From Gracilibacillus caseinilyticus (lineage in GTDB: Bacteria; Bacillota; Bacilli; Bacillales; Amphibacillaceae), in NCBI RefSeq assembly GCF_022919115.1, contig NZ_CP095072.1:1674001-1738000 (forward strand): DNA of 64,000 nt. The letters are read 5' to 3'. Position numbers and translations under genes: made by a program. Within the stretch, counting starts at the first letter, position 1. Each line of letters opens with the position of its first letter. Positions 19,012 through 28,415 of this stretch are shown piece by piece. The notes beneath the pieces were generated by a model. It did not search any database. It was not told the DNA's origin and saw only the letters and a program-made list of their open reading frames with translations.

Positions 19012-20319
19012 ATGAAACACCATCAATATGCATTAACACCGCCAATGGGATGGAACAGTTGGGATTGTTATGGGGCAACTGTCCGAGAAGAGGAAGTTAA
19101 AGGTAATGCAGACTATATGGCCAAGCATCTGAAGGGTTATGGCTGGGAATATATTGTCGTAGATATTCAATGGGCAGAGTCTGGGGCTGTTTCATCTGCT
19201 TATCGTCCATTTATACCGTTAGAAATGGATGAGTATTCACGATTAATTCCTGCGACGAATCGGTTTCCATCTGCTGAAAATAATCAGGGCTTTAAGCCAC
19301 TGGCAGAATATGTGCATCAGTTAGGTTTGAAATTCGGTATACATATCATGCGTGGTATTCCAAGACAAGCCGTTCATCAAAATACAAAAATATTAGATAC
19401 AGACGTAAGAGCCCGTGACATTGCAAAGCCAAATTCTATTTGCCCGTGGAATACAGATATGTATGGAATAGACCACAATAAAACAGGGGCACAGGAATAC
19501 TATGACTCGCTTTTTCAACTGTATGCCGAATGGGGCATCGATTTTATAAAGGTCGATGATATTGCCGATTCCAAATTGTATGGTACACATGCAGAAGAGA
19601 TAGAAATGATTCGCAAGGCTATTGATAATTGTGGCAGACCAATGGTATTAAGCTTATCACCAGGGCCTGCGCCACTTGACCGTGCTAGTTTGTTAGAAGA
19701 AAATGCGAACATGTGGCGGATGACAGATGACTTTTGGGATATCTGGGAATTGCTATATGACATGTTCGAACGGTGTTATAAGTGGAGTAAAAATATTGGA
19801 CCCGGATTTTGGCCGGATGCCGATATGCTTCCATTAGGACATATCGGAATTCGTTCGGTAGATGGTGGCGCGTCAGATCGCTATACTCGTTTCACTAAAG
19901 ATGAACAAGTCACCATGATGACGCTTTGGTCGATGTTTCGTTCACCTCTCATGTTCGGTGGGGAATTACGAGATAATGACGAATGGACATACTCTCTCTT
20001 AACCAATCCTGAAGTGCTGGAGGTACATCAAACAGGATTCGGTGCACGTCAAATTTATCGTGATCACGATCGAGTAGTGTGGAGTTCCAATGGTTTAGAT
20101 GGCTCCATTTATGTTGCATTGTTTAATTTATCAGATCAAAAACAATTAGTTAAGGTTAGTCTAATAGATTTGAACATTCAAACAGAAGAAGCAATCATTC
20201 GCGATTTATGGAAAAGGAGAGACGAAGTGTCGCAACAGGGAACGATAGGTTATGAGTTAAAACCACATGCTGCCAAGTTTATTAAGGTGGAAGCTGCGAA
20301 TCTATCAGGACAATCATAA
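19012..20319 (+). CDS. GH27 glycosidase (beta-L-arabinopyranosidase or alpha-galactosidase)
   Basis: 435 residues from ATG 19012, with GAGGGGTG about 11 bp upstream. The ATG at 18991 lacks a ribosome site and overlaps this one's. The (beta/alpha)8 GH27 signatures are TPPMGWNSWDCYG at the N-terminus, the nucleophile motif DFIKVDDIADS, and WRMTDDFWDIWE with the likely acid/base Asp. The family includes alpha-galactosidases, isomaltodextranases and beta-L-arabinopyranosidases. Sitting between two arabinofuranosidases under AraR control favours an arabinose-releasing role, but this is inference from context. No signal peptide, so cytoplasmic. Confidence 0.8.
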   Translation: MKHHQYALTPPMGWNSWDCYGATVREEEVKGNADYMAKHLKGYGWEYIVVDIQWAESGAVSSAYRPFIPLEMDEYSRLIPATNRFPSAENNQGFKPLAEYVHQLGLKFGIHIMRGIPRQAVHQNTKILDTDVRARDIAKPNSICPWNTDMYGIDHNKTGAQEYYDSLFQLYAEWGIDFIKVDDIADSKLYGTHAEEIEMIRKAIDNCGRPMVLSLSPGPAPLDRASLLEENANMWRMTDDFWDIWELLYDMFERCYKWSKNIGPGFWPDADMLPLGHIGIRSVDGGASDRYTRFTKDEQVTMMTLWSMFRSPLMFGGELRDNDEWTYSLLTNPEVLEVHQTGFGARQIYRDHDRVVWSSNGLDGSIYVALFNLSDQKQLVKVSLIDLNIQTEEAIIRDLWKRRDEVSQQGTIGYELKPHAAKFIKVEAANLSGQS

Positions 20320-20339
20320 ATTTTAAATGAGGTGAAAAG

Positions 20340-21818
20340 ATGACTAGAAAAATTGTAGTAAATGCAGATGTTGGTAAAGGGAAAATTAACAAAAATATCT
20401 ATGGCCATTTTGCTGAACATTTAGGTAGATGTATCTATGAAGGCTTTTGGGTAGGGGAAGATTCTGATATCCCAAACACAAAAGGAATCAGAAACGATGT
20501 AGTGGAAGCACTAAAGAACATTAACATTCCAATATTACGTTGGCCTGGTGGATGTTTCGCAGATGAGTACCACTGGAAAGATGGTGTCGGTCCAAGGGAA
20601 GATCGTAAACGTATGGTAAATACACACTGGGGTGGCGTAATCGAGAATAATCACTTTGGTACGCATGAATTCTATCAGTTGTGTGAATTATTAGAAACAG
20701 AACCGTACATTAATGGTAACGTTGGTAGCGGAACTGTTCAGGAAATGTCTGAATGGGTAGAATATATGACATTTGACGGTGAATCACCAATGGCTAATTG
20801 GCGTCGTGAGCATGGTAAAGAAGAACCGTGGGCACTAAAATATTTCGGTGTTGGTAATGAAAACTGGGGTTGTGGTGGAAATATGCGCCCGCAGTATTAT
20901 GCAGATCTTTATCGTCGCTTTCAGACATACGTAAGAGATTATGGAGATAATAAGATTTTCCGTATTGCTGGTGGCGCAAATGTGGATGACTATAACTGGA
21001 CGGAAGTATTAATGAGAGAAGCGGCTCCTTTCATGGATGGTTTAAGTCTGCATTATTACGTGCATCCAGGTGGTTTTTGGAACAAAGGACCTGCAACAGG
21101 ATTCACTGAAGATGTATGGGATATCACAATGGAAAAAACAGTTCATATTGAAGAGTTAATTGAAAAGCATAGTACGATAATGGATAAATATGATCCGGAA
21201 AAACGTATTGCTATGATAATTGATGAGTGGGGTGCATGGTATGATGTAGAGCCAGGAACAAACCCAGGTTTTCTATATCAGCAGAATACAATTCGTGATG
21301 CACTTGTAGCGGGTGTTTCCCTTAACATCTTTAACGAACACAATGACCGTGTTCAAATGGCAAATATTGCGCAAACGATTAATGTTATTCAATCGATGAT
21401 CCTAACAGATAAAGAGAAAATGATTTTAACCCCAACGTATCACGTCTTTGAAATGTACAAAGTGCACCAGGATGCTGAGCGTTTAGATCTGAGTGTTGAA
21501 AGCGGATCGATTAAAGTGGGAGACAAAGAAATCCCTCAGGTATCAGCATCCGCATCAAAGGCAAAAGATGGTGCTGTAACGATCACGCTATGTAACCTTC
21601 ATAAAGCTGAAGCATCAGACTTGTCTGTTGATCTACGTGGTCTAGCTTTCGAAAATGTATCAGGACGCATCATAACTGCAGAAGAAATGGACGCGCACAA
21701 TACATTCGAGCAGCCAGACAACGTGAAACCAGTAGAATTTGATCAATTCCAAGTAACAGATAATGAATTAACACTTACATTACCGTCGAAATCTGTATTG
21801 AGCTTAACAATTAAATAA
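20340..21818 (+). CDS. GH51 alpha-L-arabinofuranosidase, copy 2
   Basis: 492 residues, intracellular. The acid/base Glu is in [11 protein letters not shown] (E174) and the nucleophile in [10 protein letters not shown] (E296). [19 protein letters not shown] is the GH51 active-site loop. It is only distantly similar to copy 1 and closer to the Abf2/XsaA branch. The two enzymes probably split linkages, for example alpha-1,5 backbone versus alpha-1,2/1,3 branches, as B. subtilis AbfA and Abf2 do. A GAGGTG ribosome site precedes the ATG. It ends the operon at a strong terminator. Confidence 0.92.
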   Translation: MTRKIVVNADVGKGKINKNIYGHFAEHLGRCIYEGFWVGEDSDIPNTKGIRNDVVEALKNINIPILRWPGGCFADEYHWKDGVGPREDRKRMVNTHWGGVIENNHFGTHEFYQLCELLETEPYINGNVGSGTVQEMSEWVEYMTFDGESPMANWRREHGKEEPWALKYFGVGNENWGCGGNMRPQYYADLYRRFQTYVRDYGDNKIFRIAGGANVDDYNWTEVLMREAAPFMDGLSLHYYVHPGGFWNKGPATGFTEDVWDITMEKTVHIEELIEKHSTIMDKYDPEKRIAMIIDEWGAWYDVEPGTNPGFLYQQNTIRDALVAGVSLNIFNEHNDRVQMANIAQTINVIQSMILTDKEKMILTPTYHVFEMYKVHQDAERLDLSVESGSIKVGDKEIPQVSASASKAKDGAVTITLCNLHKAEASDLSVDLRGLAFENVSGRIITAEEMDAHNTFEQPDNVKPVEFDQFQVTDNELTLTLPSKSVLSLTIK

Positions 21819-21830
21819 TGAGAATAATAG

Positions 21831-21868
21831 AAAAGCTGGTAAGTGTGGATACTTATCAGCTTTTTTTA
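21831..21868 (+). terminator. Terminator of the arabinosidase operon
   Basis: AAAAGCTGGTAAGT (21831-21844) pairs with ACTTATCAGCTTTT (21851-21864, one G-U) with a TTTTTTT tail. Confidence 0.9.
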
Positions 21869-21928
21869 TGAGAAGCGTATATAAGTACAGTTATAGCAGT
21901 AATATGCTAAATATGAAGATAGGTTCTC

Positions 21929-22339
21929 ATAATGTGGATTATGTAAAGTGAAACCGCCTGACAAGGTAGTCATTTTGATAGGTTTATATGCGTAGCAAAG
22001 CTTCGGAAATATACTCCGCGTCCTGTGGGGCACGGGAGTGTACGCATATTTCCTACGCTTAAGAGAAGTGCTACAATGATTGAAAGAGCTAATAGCAGTG
22101 GCACTAGGAATTATGTTATAAATTCAAATGCTGTTATTGATAGATATGCTCAATATACTAGCTCTTACACAAGTTGTAGAGTACCTATCCTAGCGTAGGC
22201 TAACCACGTAGACTCCCGCGGGATCTTCAGCCGTGCCCCGCTGGACGCGAAGGTTGGCCGGAGCGGCATTTCAGCATACAAATCATTTCAAAATTAACAC
22301 TAATCTAGTAAGCTCCTAGTTAATATATATCCACATTAT
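21929..22339. repeat. Large palindromic intergenic repeat, copy D
   Basis: Same orientation as copy G. The end sequence is ATAATGTGGAT (21929-21939), exactly complementary to ATCCACATTAT (22329-22339). The GTGG subtype is found at both ends. Interior blocks are AAGCTTCGGAAATATACTCCGCGTCCTG, GCATATTTCCTACGC, the CTACAA/TTGTAG centre, TAGCGTAGGCTAACCACG, GACTCCCGCGGGATCTTCAGCCGTGCCCCGC and GGCCGGAGCGG. The left-arm hairpin module is missing. Confidence 0.93.
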
Positions 22340-22635
22340 AGGTAGTTGTATATTACTTATGCTAGTTAGGATTGGGGAGGGTTGGCTGGTTTTTCTTATA
22401 CGGTAGGAAAGCAATATGGCCCTATGAGTTTTCAGTGGATAAATTCATGTGTTTATAAGTTATCGCCAATGATAAATGAATTTTACATAATCGCACTACA
22501 ATGTAAAACCAACCATTATAGATTTAGATAAAAACAAATCAACGCAAATAAACATAAAGGATAAATAAATACAAAAATTATAGATGAAAATAAATTAAAA
22601 AGTTTAAAAATATAGAGTTTTTTTCTATAAAATGA
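22340..22635. other. AT-rich gap, nothing recognised
   Basis: Between copy D and the araPQ promoter lies A/T-rich sequence with no open frame, hairpin or box that I can support. Confidence 0.6.
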
Positions 22636-22777
22636 TTGAAAAAACTTATGCAGTTATATATAATATAACCATACATTACTTATACGTACGTTTTAGTGGC
22701 AAGGAAAGAATTGGTTACTAGAACGAATATTAAGGAATAAGCTTAAAAAAAGCATGGAACCGTTGAAAGCGTATTCA
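22636..22777 (+). promoter_or_regulatory. araPQ promoter, AraR box and perfect cre site
   Basis: TTGAAA (22636-22641), 17 bp, TATAAT (22659-22664). The AraR-type palindrome TATACGTACGTTTT (22681-22694) follows near the start of transcription. TGAAAGCGTATTCA (22764-22777) fits the cre consensus at all defined positions and lies just before the ribosome site GAGGAGGGG. Confidence 0.85.
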
Positions 22778-22794
22778 AAAAATGAGGAGGGGTT

Positions 22795-23736
22795 ATGTTG
22801 GCAACAAATCAATCAGCACAAACATCAAGCGCAAATAAAAGGTCAAATCCAATATTAAACTTTTTAAATTCAAAAAAAGTTGTACCTTATATTTTCGTAT
22901 CACCATTTATTATTTCTTTTATCGTGCTAACTTTATATCCGGCGATACGTGGTATTATGATGAGTTTTCAAAGCGTATTACCTGGACAAGTAGAATTCAT
23001 TGGGTTAGCTAATTATGAGAGGGTTTTTAATCCAACCTTTTATAAAGCTTTAATGAATACTTCGATTTATGTAGTTCTAACAGTCGTGATTCTAACCATC
23101 TTGCCAATTATTTTTGCCGTTATATTAGATTCAAAATTAGTGAAATTGAAAACGCTATTTCGTGCATCGTTATTTATGCCGACTTTAGCATCTACCATCG
23201 TAGCTGGTATGATTTTTAGATTAATGTTTGGTGAGACCGAGAGTGGAGCAGCCAACCAAATTATTAGCTTGTTTGGTTTAGATCCGGTCAATTGGCGTTA
23301 CCATGCATGGTCTGGTATGTTTCTAATGGTACTTCTTTGTGTATGGCGCTGGTTAGGTGTTAACATTTTATATTTCTTAGCAGCGTTGCAAAATGTACCA
23401 AATGAATTGTACGAAGCAGCAGATATTGATGGCGCAACCATATTTCAAAAATTTCGCTATGTTACCTTACCATTCTTGAAACCGGTAACGATCTTCGTAG
23501 TAACGATCTCTATTATTAACGGATTTAGAATGTTTGAAGAAAGTTTCGTTTTCTGGGAAGCAGGTTCACCGAATAATATTGGTTTAACCGTTGTTGGTTA
23601 TATTTATCAGCAAGGTATTCAGCAAAATGATATGGGATTCGGTGCAGCGATTGGTGTAATTCTTATGATTATCATATTTATCATCAGCTTCATTCAATTA
23701 ATCCTAACAGGTGCGTTTAAACGAGGTGATCAATAA
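22795..23736 (+). CDS. araP: Arabino-oligosaccharide ABC importer permease (AraP type)
   Basis: 313 residues with six hydrophobic segments. This is the MalF-like permease of a CUT1 sugar importer. A cytoplasmic N-terminal tail (1-30) precedes PYIFVSPFIISFIVLTLYP. The ATPase-contact loop is NELYEAADIDGATIFQKFRYVTLPFLKP at about 202-230. Its stop overlaps the start of araQ. AraR and cre boxes upstream, and the arabinosidases nearby, point to arabino-oligosaccharide uptake. No ATPase is encoded here; such systems usually share an MsmX-type ATPase encoded elsewhere. Confidence 0.88.
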   Translation: MLATNQSAQTSSANKRSNPILNFLNSKKVVPYIFVSPFIISFIVLTLYPAIRGIMMSFQSVLPGQVEFIGLANYERVFNPTFYKALMNTSIYVVLTVVILTILPIIFAVILDSKLVKLKTLFRASLFMPTLASTIVAGMIFRLMFGETESGAANQIISLFGLDPVNWRYHAWSGMFLMVLLCVWRWLGVNILYFLAALQNVPNELYEAADIDGATIFQKFRYVTLPFLKPVTIFVVTISIINGFRMFEESFVFWEAGSPNNIGLTVVGYIYQQGIQQNDMGFGAAIGVILMIIIFIISFIQLILTGAFKRGDQ

Positions 23737-24578
23737 TGAATAAAAGAGGAACAAGTAACACATTGAAGTGGATTACTAATATTGGGATGGCAATAGTTTG
23801 TTTAATAGCATTATTTCCAGTCATAATGTTATTAATTTCATCTTTTAGACCGTCCACAGAATTAATGCGAACAGGTATAAGCCTGAATTTTGACTGGAGC
23901 ATGCTAAATCTTGATAACTATACCTACATCTTTACACAGTCAGCAGAATATTGGACATGGTATACCAACAGTTTAGTTATTTCGGCGATTACAGTTGTAC
24001 TATCGTTATTTTTCTCATCAATGGTTGGTTATGCGCTTGCCGTATATGATTTTAAAGGGAAACACTTATTCTTCACCTTTGTTGTATTCATTCTGATGGT
24101 ACCATTTGAGATATTAATGTTGCCTCTATTTCAAATGATGATTTCGTTTCAATTAGTCAATTCTTATTTAGGGGTAATTGTCCCGATGATTGTTGCACCT
24201 ATTGCTGTTTTCTTCTTTAGACAATATGCACTGGGGTTGCCAGTACAGTTAATGGATGCAGCACGTATAGATGGCGCAACAGAATACGGTATTTTCTTCA
24301 AAATTATGTTACCGTTAATGGCACCTTCCTTAGGGGCTATGGCAATATTACAAGGTTTAGGAAGCTGGAATAACTTCTTATGGCCATTAATCGTACTACG
24401 TTCCAATGATATGTTTACATTACCAATAGGATTAGCTACTTTATTAACACCTTATGGAAATAATTATGATGTATTAATAGCAGGATCTGTTATGACGATT
24501 GTACCGATTATCATTTTATTTATCTTTTTCCAACGTTACTTTGTTGCTGGATTAACAACAGGCGGTGTCAAAGGATAA
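23736..24578 (+). CDS. araQ: Arabino-oligosaccharide ABC importer permease (AraQ type)
   Basis: 280 residues, six hydrophobic segments, the MalG-like partner of AraP. The EAA loop is LPVQLMDAARIDGATEYGIFFKIMLPLMAPS at about 168-198, and the C-terminus FFQRYFVAGLTTGGVKG is characteristic. Its ATG shares one base with the araP stop, so translation is coupled. The gene for the binding protein comes later (25478), after a frameshifted yesL and with its own promoter, unlike the araNPQ order of B. subtilis. Confidence 0.9.
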   Translation: MNKRGTSNTLKWITNIGMAIVCLIALFPVIMLLISSFRPSTELMRTGISLNFDWSMLNLDNYTYIFTQSAEYWTWYTNSLVISAITVVLSLFFSSMVGYALAVYDFKGKHLFFTFVVFILMVPFEILMLPLFQMMISFQLVNSYLGVIVPMIVAPIAVFFFRQYALGLPVQLMDAARIDGATEYGIFFKIMLPLMAPSLGAMAILQGLGSWNNFLWPLIVLRSNDMFTLPIGLATLLTPYGNNYDVLIAGSVMTIVPIIILFIFFQRYFVAGLTTGGVKG

Positions 24579-24605
24579 TAGCTAAACATTAGGATGTGAC
24601 AATAC

Positions 24606-25228
24606 ATGTTTGGAAAACAAATAGTTAACTCATTGGATCAATTTCTAAATGTGATCTTAAGAATAGCGTGGCTTAACTTTTTGTGGATTATTTTCACACT
24701 TATAGGAGTAGTGGCAGGGGGATTTTTCCTGCTACTACAGCTTCTATTAGTGTTGCAAGAAAATGGATTCAGCAAAAAGATGTAAATTCGGTATATCAAG
24801 CTTTTAAACAAGCCTATAAACAAGAATTTATCCGGGCTAATATTATGGGATATATTCTCGTCGTAATAGCAGCCATTCTTTTCTTGAATTATCAGGCGAT
24901 ATTGCAACTAGGTGATCAAATTCCTGTATTTGTTGTGTTTGCTTATTATTTTGTCATCTTTCTATTCAGTATATTAGCTTTGTGGATCTTTCCATTACTA
25001 AGCCATTATCAGACAACTGTACAAGAGTACTTTAAAAATGCGCTTATAATAGGCATAACGAAAATGCCAGTTACTATTACAATGGCGTTAGTCTTATTTA
25101 TAATCTTGTATGTCTCATTAGAATTACCAACGATGCTGTTATTTTGCACGATAAGTTTGATAGCTGTTGCAATGGCATTCTTGTCTGTTCAGGTCTTTGA
25201 AAAAATAGATAAGGAACAGACTAATTGA
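24606..25228 (+). pseudogene. Frameshifted YesL-like (DUF624) membrane protein gene
   Basis: From ATG 24606 the frame reads a typical YesL start (DQFLNVILRIAWLNFLWIIF), then shifts out and stops near 24785. The downstream frame continues the family (IFPATTASISVARKWIQ .. QAYKQEFIRANIMG) to 25228. The break is at a run of five G (24717-24721). Six would restore GVVAGGIFPAT, aligning residue for residue with GLVFFGIMPAT of the intact paralogue at 33942-34610. The repaired protein would have about 207 residues and four to five hydrophobic segments. YesL proteins accompany CUT1 sugar importers; their function is unknown. It could be a decayed gene, a phase-variable tract or a sequencing error. Confidence 0.85.
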
Positions 25229-25229
25229 G

Positions 25230-25446
25230 AAACGTACGTACTATTCTTTCATGTAATTAAATGAATAAAAACGTTAATGTAAAACTTATTTTTTATGTTA
25301 ACAAAACTTATTGACAAATTAAAAACTAAATGATATTGTTTAGTTAACAACAAGATAAACTTTAAAAAGTAAGCTTTGGAATAAGTGAATCAAAATGAAG
25401 TGCTATTCCTGTATGAAATAGTACGAAATACTTGAAAGCGGTTACT
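25230..25446 (+). promoter_or_regulatory. araN promoter region: AraR box, promoter and cre site
   Basis: The AraR-type palindrome AAACGTACGTACT (25230-25242) starts directly after the yesL stop. TTGACA (25311-25316), 17 bp, TATTGT (25334-25339). TGAAAGCGGTTACT (25433-25446) matches cre except for the last base. The box lies about 70 bp upstream of the -35, so looping with another AraR site is possible. Confidence 0.7.
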
Positions 25447-25477
25447 ATCTTTAATTAATATTTTAGGGGGTTTAGTA

Positions 25478-26812
25478 ATGAATAAAAAAAGTTTATTAGT
25501 TTTATTAATTGGTATGCTAGCAATGGTACTTGTTGCTTGCGGTGGAGGAGATGACTCGTCATCAGAAGCATCAGATGTATCCACTACCGGTAGTGATATG
25601 GAAGGGGCAACACCATTGAAAATGTGGGTGTTTGCTGCACAACACGTGGACTTCTATATTGATGCAGCAGAAAGATGGAATGAAGAGAATCCTGACAATG
25701 CGATTGAATTATCAGTAGAAACATATCCTTTAGATCAAATGCACAATAATTTATTGCTAGCTTTACAATCTGGTAATGGTGCACCTGATCTTGCAGACAT
25801 TGAGATTGGGCGCTTTCCTAACTTCTTAGAAGGGGAACCGCAGTTATTACCAATGAATGATTATGTAGAACCAGAGTTAGAAAACTTTGTACAAGGTCGC
25901 TTTGAAATTTACGCGAAAGATGGACAATATTATGGTATGCCAACACACGTAGGTGCTTCCGTAATGTACTATAATACAGAAATTATGGAGCAGGCAGGAG
26001 TAGATATTGATTCCATTAAAACATGGGATGATTTTAAAGCAGCTGGCCAAAAAGTGGTAGATAATACAGATGCATTTATGATTAACTCTTTCCCTGGTGA
26101 CTTCTTACCATTCTGGAGTCGAGTATCACAACAACACTCTGATTTAATGACTGAAAGTGGTGAATTAACAATTAATACACCAGAGAGTGTACAAGCACTT
26201 AACGTAATGAAAGATTTACAAGAAGCAGAAATTGCTGAAGTTGCACCTGGTGGGGCACCGCATGCGGAAGAATTCTATTCGTATATGAATGACGGTAATG
26301 CGGCAGCAGTCTCTATGCCAATTTGGTACATGGGACGCTTCACAGATAGCATGCCAGATCTAGAAGGTAAAATGACAATTCGACCAATGCCAGTATTTGA
26401 TGAAGATGATAACCGCTCTGCAGGTATGGGTGGTACTGGTACTGTTGTAACAAACCAATCAGAAAACCCGGAATTGGCTAAAGAATTCTTGGCATATGCT
26501 AAGCTTACGAAAGAATCTAATATTAAACTTTGGACGATCTTAGGTTTCGATCCGCCTAGACACGATGTTTGGGATGATCCGGCGTTACGCGAAGAAAACA
26601 AGTATACGAAATACTTTGGCAATAACATTTTCGACGTACTTTTAGGTATTAAAGATGAGATTGAACCACTTCAAATCTCACCAGCTACACCTGATATTGC
26701 CAATGAGCTTAACACGACCACTCTTAATACTGTATTAAGAGATGGAGAAAAAACAGCAGAAGAAGCACTTGCCGAAGCGCAAGAAGCTGTACAATCACAG
26801 CAAAGCGAATAA
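25478..26812 (+). CDS. araN: Arabino-oligosaccharide-binding lipoprotein (AraN type)
   Basis: 444 residues. It has a signal peptide with lipobox LVAC and Cys21 as the lipidated residue, then a Gly/Asp/Ser linker. The mature part is a CUT1-type periplasmic-binding fold (MWVFAAQHVDFYIDAAERWNEENP; PDLADIEIGRFPNFLEGEPQLLPM; GTGTVVTNQSENPELAKEFLAYAK). Anchored outside the membrane, it would deliver arabino-oligosaccharides to AraPQ. It has its own promoter with AraR and CcpA sites, which would allow higher expression than the permeases. The exact ligand is inferred from the regulon. Confidence 0.87.
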   Translation: MNKKSLLVLLIGMLAMVLVACGGGDDSSSEASDVSTTGSDMEGATPLKMWVFAAQHVDFYIDAAERWNEENPDNAIELSVETYPLDQMHNNLLLALQSGNGAPDLADIEIGRFPNFLEGEPQLLPMNDYVEPELENFVQGRFEIYAKDGQYYGMPTHVGASVMYYNTEIMEQAGVDIDSIKTWDDFKAAGQKVVDNTDAFMINSFPGDFLPFWSRVSQQHSDLMTESGELTINTPESVQALNVMKDLQEAEIAEVAPGGAPHAEEFYSYMNDGNAAAVSMPIWYMGRFTDSMPDLEGKMTIRPMPVFDEDDNRSAGMGGTGTVVTNQSENPELAKEFLAYAKLTKESNIKLWTILGFDPPRHDVWDDPALREENKYTKYFGNNIFDVLLGIKDEIEPLQISPATPDIANELNTTTLNTVLRDGEKTAEEALAEAQEAVQSQQSE

Positions 26813-26823
26813 AATCATTAATG

Positions 26824-26866
26824 AAAAGCCCTATCCGGTAGAAAGAAATCGGATAGGGCTTTTCTA
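26824..26866 (+). terminator. Terminator after araN
   Basis: AAAAGCCCTATCCG (26824-26837) pairs with CGGATAGGGCTTTT (26850-26863). Confidence 0.93.
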
Positions 26867-26939
26867 TTCCGGTAAAGATGAAAACACATTGGAGCTGGAG
26901 CAAATCAATGCAGGAATTATAATAGTATTAGAAAAACTA

Positions 26940-27340
26940 CTTATAATACGGATTATGTCAGCTTAGGTGGTAATTTTGATTCATGTGCTAGGATATCGCT
27001 CCGGACAATCACTTCGTGTCCCTAGGGATCGGTCGTGTCTGAGGTCACTGAAAAACATATTATGGAAATTCATTCTCCCACTAAGATAGCTATAAAAGTG
27101 GTTTCAATCCACCACTTTTATATGATATTCAACATGAATTTTTGGATTCGATTTTCCTGTCGCAAATTTTTATGGACTTTTTCAGTGGTCTCCGTGTCCG
27201 AAAATCCCACAGGAAAGTGTAATTCTTTCCGAGGAAGTTGAGGCCGACCCCACAGGACTGGGAGCATATTTCAGGAGCTTGACTACGCATATACAGCCAA
27301 AATTACCACTTTGAGAAATCCACTTTACATATCTATATTA
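26940..27340. repeat. Large palindromic intergenic repeat, copy E (carries an insertion)
   Basis: Reverse orientation. It starts with TTATAATACGGATTATGTCA, and the right end (TTACATATCTATATTA) is degraded. Blocks GTGCTAGGATATCGCTCCGG, ACTTCGTGTCC, CCCACAGGAAAG, CCCCACAGGACTGGGAGC and CAGGAGCTTG are recognisable. A 153-bp foreign element splits a block that is continuous in copy F. larC1 ends 50 bp beyond this copy. Confidence 0.85.
27040..27192. mobile_element. Small MITE-like element nested in repeat copy E
   Basis: The ends GAGGTCACTGAAAAA (27041) and CTTTTTCAGTGGTCTC are imperfect inverted repeats. A long inner hairpin (ATAAAAGTGGT / ACCACTTTTAT) lies near 27092-27121. The element is flanked by the direct repeat CGTGTC (27034-27039 and 27193-27198). 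In copy F the equivalent site has one CGTGTC (complement at 31144-31149) and no insert. No open frame of note. It must have been moved by a transposase encoded elsewhere. Confidence 0.75.
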
Positions 27341-27390
27341 TCGAACCTAGTTGCTGATCATTACGAGTTTTCCTTTATTTATTAAACTAT

Positions 27391-28197
27391 TTAGTCCTCT
27401 CCGATGATAACTCGTAACACATTAGGATGATCTTTAAATGTTTTGGTGCCTGCGCCGTAGCCTATTTTGTCCACTTTCATCGTTGGTAACGTCGAGAATG
27501 CGTTAACCTGGGTTTTTATAATGGCTGCTCCTGTTGGGGTAGTTAATTCTCCTTTTACACTGCTTGACGCCAATGGAATGCCTTTTAAGACTTCTAATGT
27601 AGCTGGAGCAGGAACAGGATAGATGCCATGGTCGATATGAATATGTCCTGAACCAACTGGAACTGTCGCAGCTATAATTCGATCCACAGCCAGATCCTCC
27701 AGCAAAATCGCAGTACCGACAATATCAATGATTGAATCAATCGCACCGACTTCATGAAAGTGCACTTGAGCAATGTCCATTCCATGAATTTTTCCTTCTG
27801 CTTCACCAATGACACGAAACATATCAAGTGATCTGGATTTTACATTATCATCTAGTTCACTATTGTCTATTAATTTCACGATATCCTGATAGGTTCGATG
27901 ATGGTGGCTGTGTGTATGGTTATCGTGATGATGATGGTGATCATGGTCTTCAGATTCTGTATGCTGATGGGATCGCTGATGTGTATGGCTTTCCTTCATC
28001 ATCACATTAAACTTATTACTATGAATACCGTTTTTTACCACTTTTTCTACCGATAGTTCATATTCTTGCTCCAGTTGCAGCAATGCCAATTGACTTTCTA
28101 GCGCATGAAATGAAGCACCAGCATCTAATAAGGCGCCGATCGTCATATCACCACTGATTCCTGAAAAACAATCTACATACAATATTCGCATATCCAA
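27391..28197 (-). CDS. larC: LarC N-terminal part (LarC1), nickel-pincer cofactor synthesis
   Basis: 268 residues. LarC is the CTP-dependent nickel insertase that completes the nickel-pincer nucleotide cofactor of lactate racemase-type enzymes. The N-terminal signature LYVDCFSGISGDMTIGALLDAG (6-27), VHFHEVGAIDSIIDIVG and TPTGAAIIKT are present. A His-rich metal-binding stretch at 71-100 has 15 His in 30 residues. The protein stops at VIIGED, where full-length LarC (about 400) would continue. The missing C-terminal domain is a separate gene at 46975-47439 on the other strand. In Lactobacillus plantarum larC1 and larC2 are adjacent and joined by programmed frameshifting. No other lar gene is in the window. 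Confidence 0.88.
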   Translation of the reverse strand: MDMRILYVDCFSGISGDMTIGALLDAGASFHALESQLALLQLEQEYELSVEKVVKNGIHSNKFNVMMKESHTHQRSHQHTESEDHDHHHHHDNHTHSHHHRTYQDIVKLIDNSELDDNVKSRSLDMFRVIGEAEGKIHGMDIAQVHFHEVGAIDSIIDIVGTAILLEDLAVDRIIAATVPVGSGHIHIDHGIYPVPAPATLEVLKGIPLASSSVKGELTTPTGAAIIKTQVNAFSTLPTMKVDKIGYGAGTKTFKDHPNVLRVIIGED

Positions 28198-28415
28198 TCT
28201 CCTCTATCATCTATTTACTCTATTAATTATAAAGCATTTAATCACTTATACCTATGTATCTTCATTTTACAACGAAGCATAGTCTTCGTAAATCACACAT
28301 TTGTCTGAAAATACAAACAGTTTTTCTGCCATTCGTTGCATGTATTAGAACATTTCAATAGCTTTAACCGATTATTTTTTTGCGACTAACGTGTCAAATG
28401 TATTTTATATTGCTT

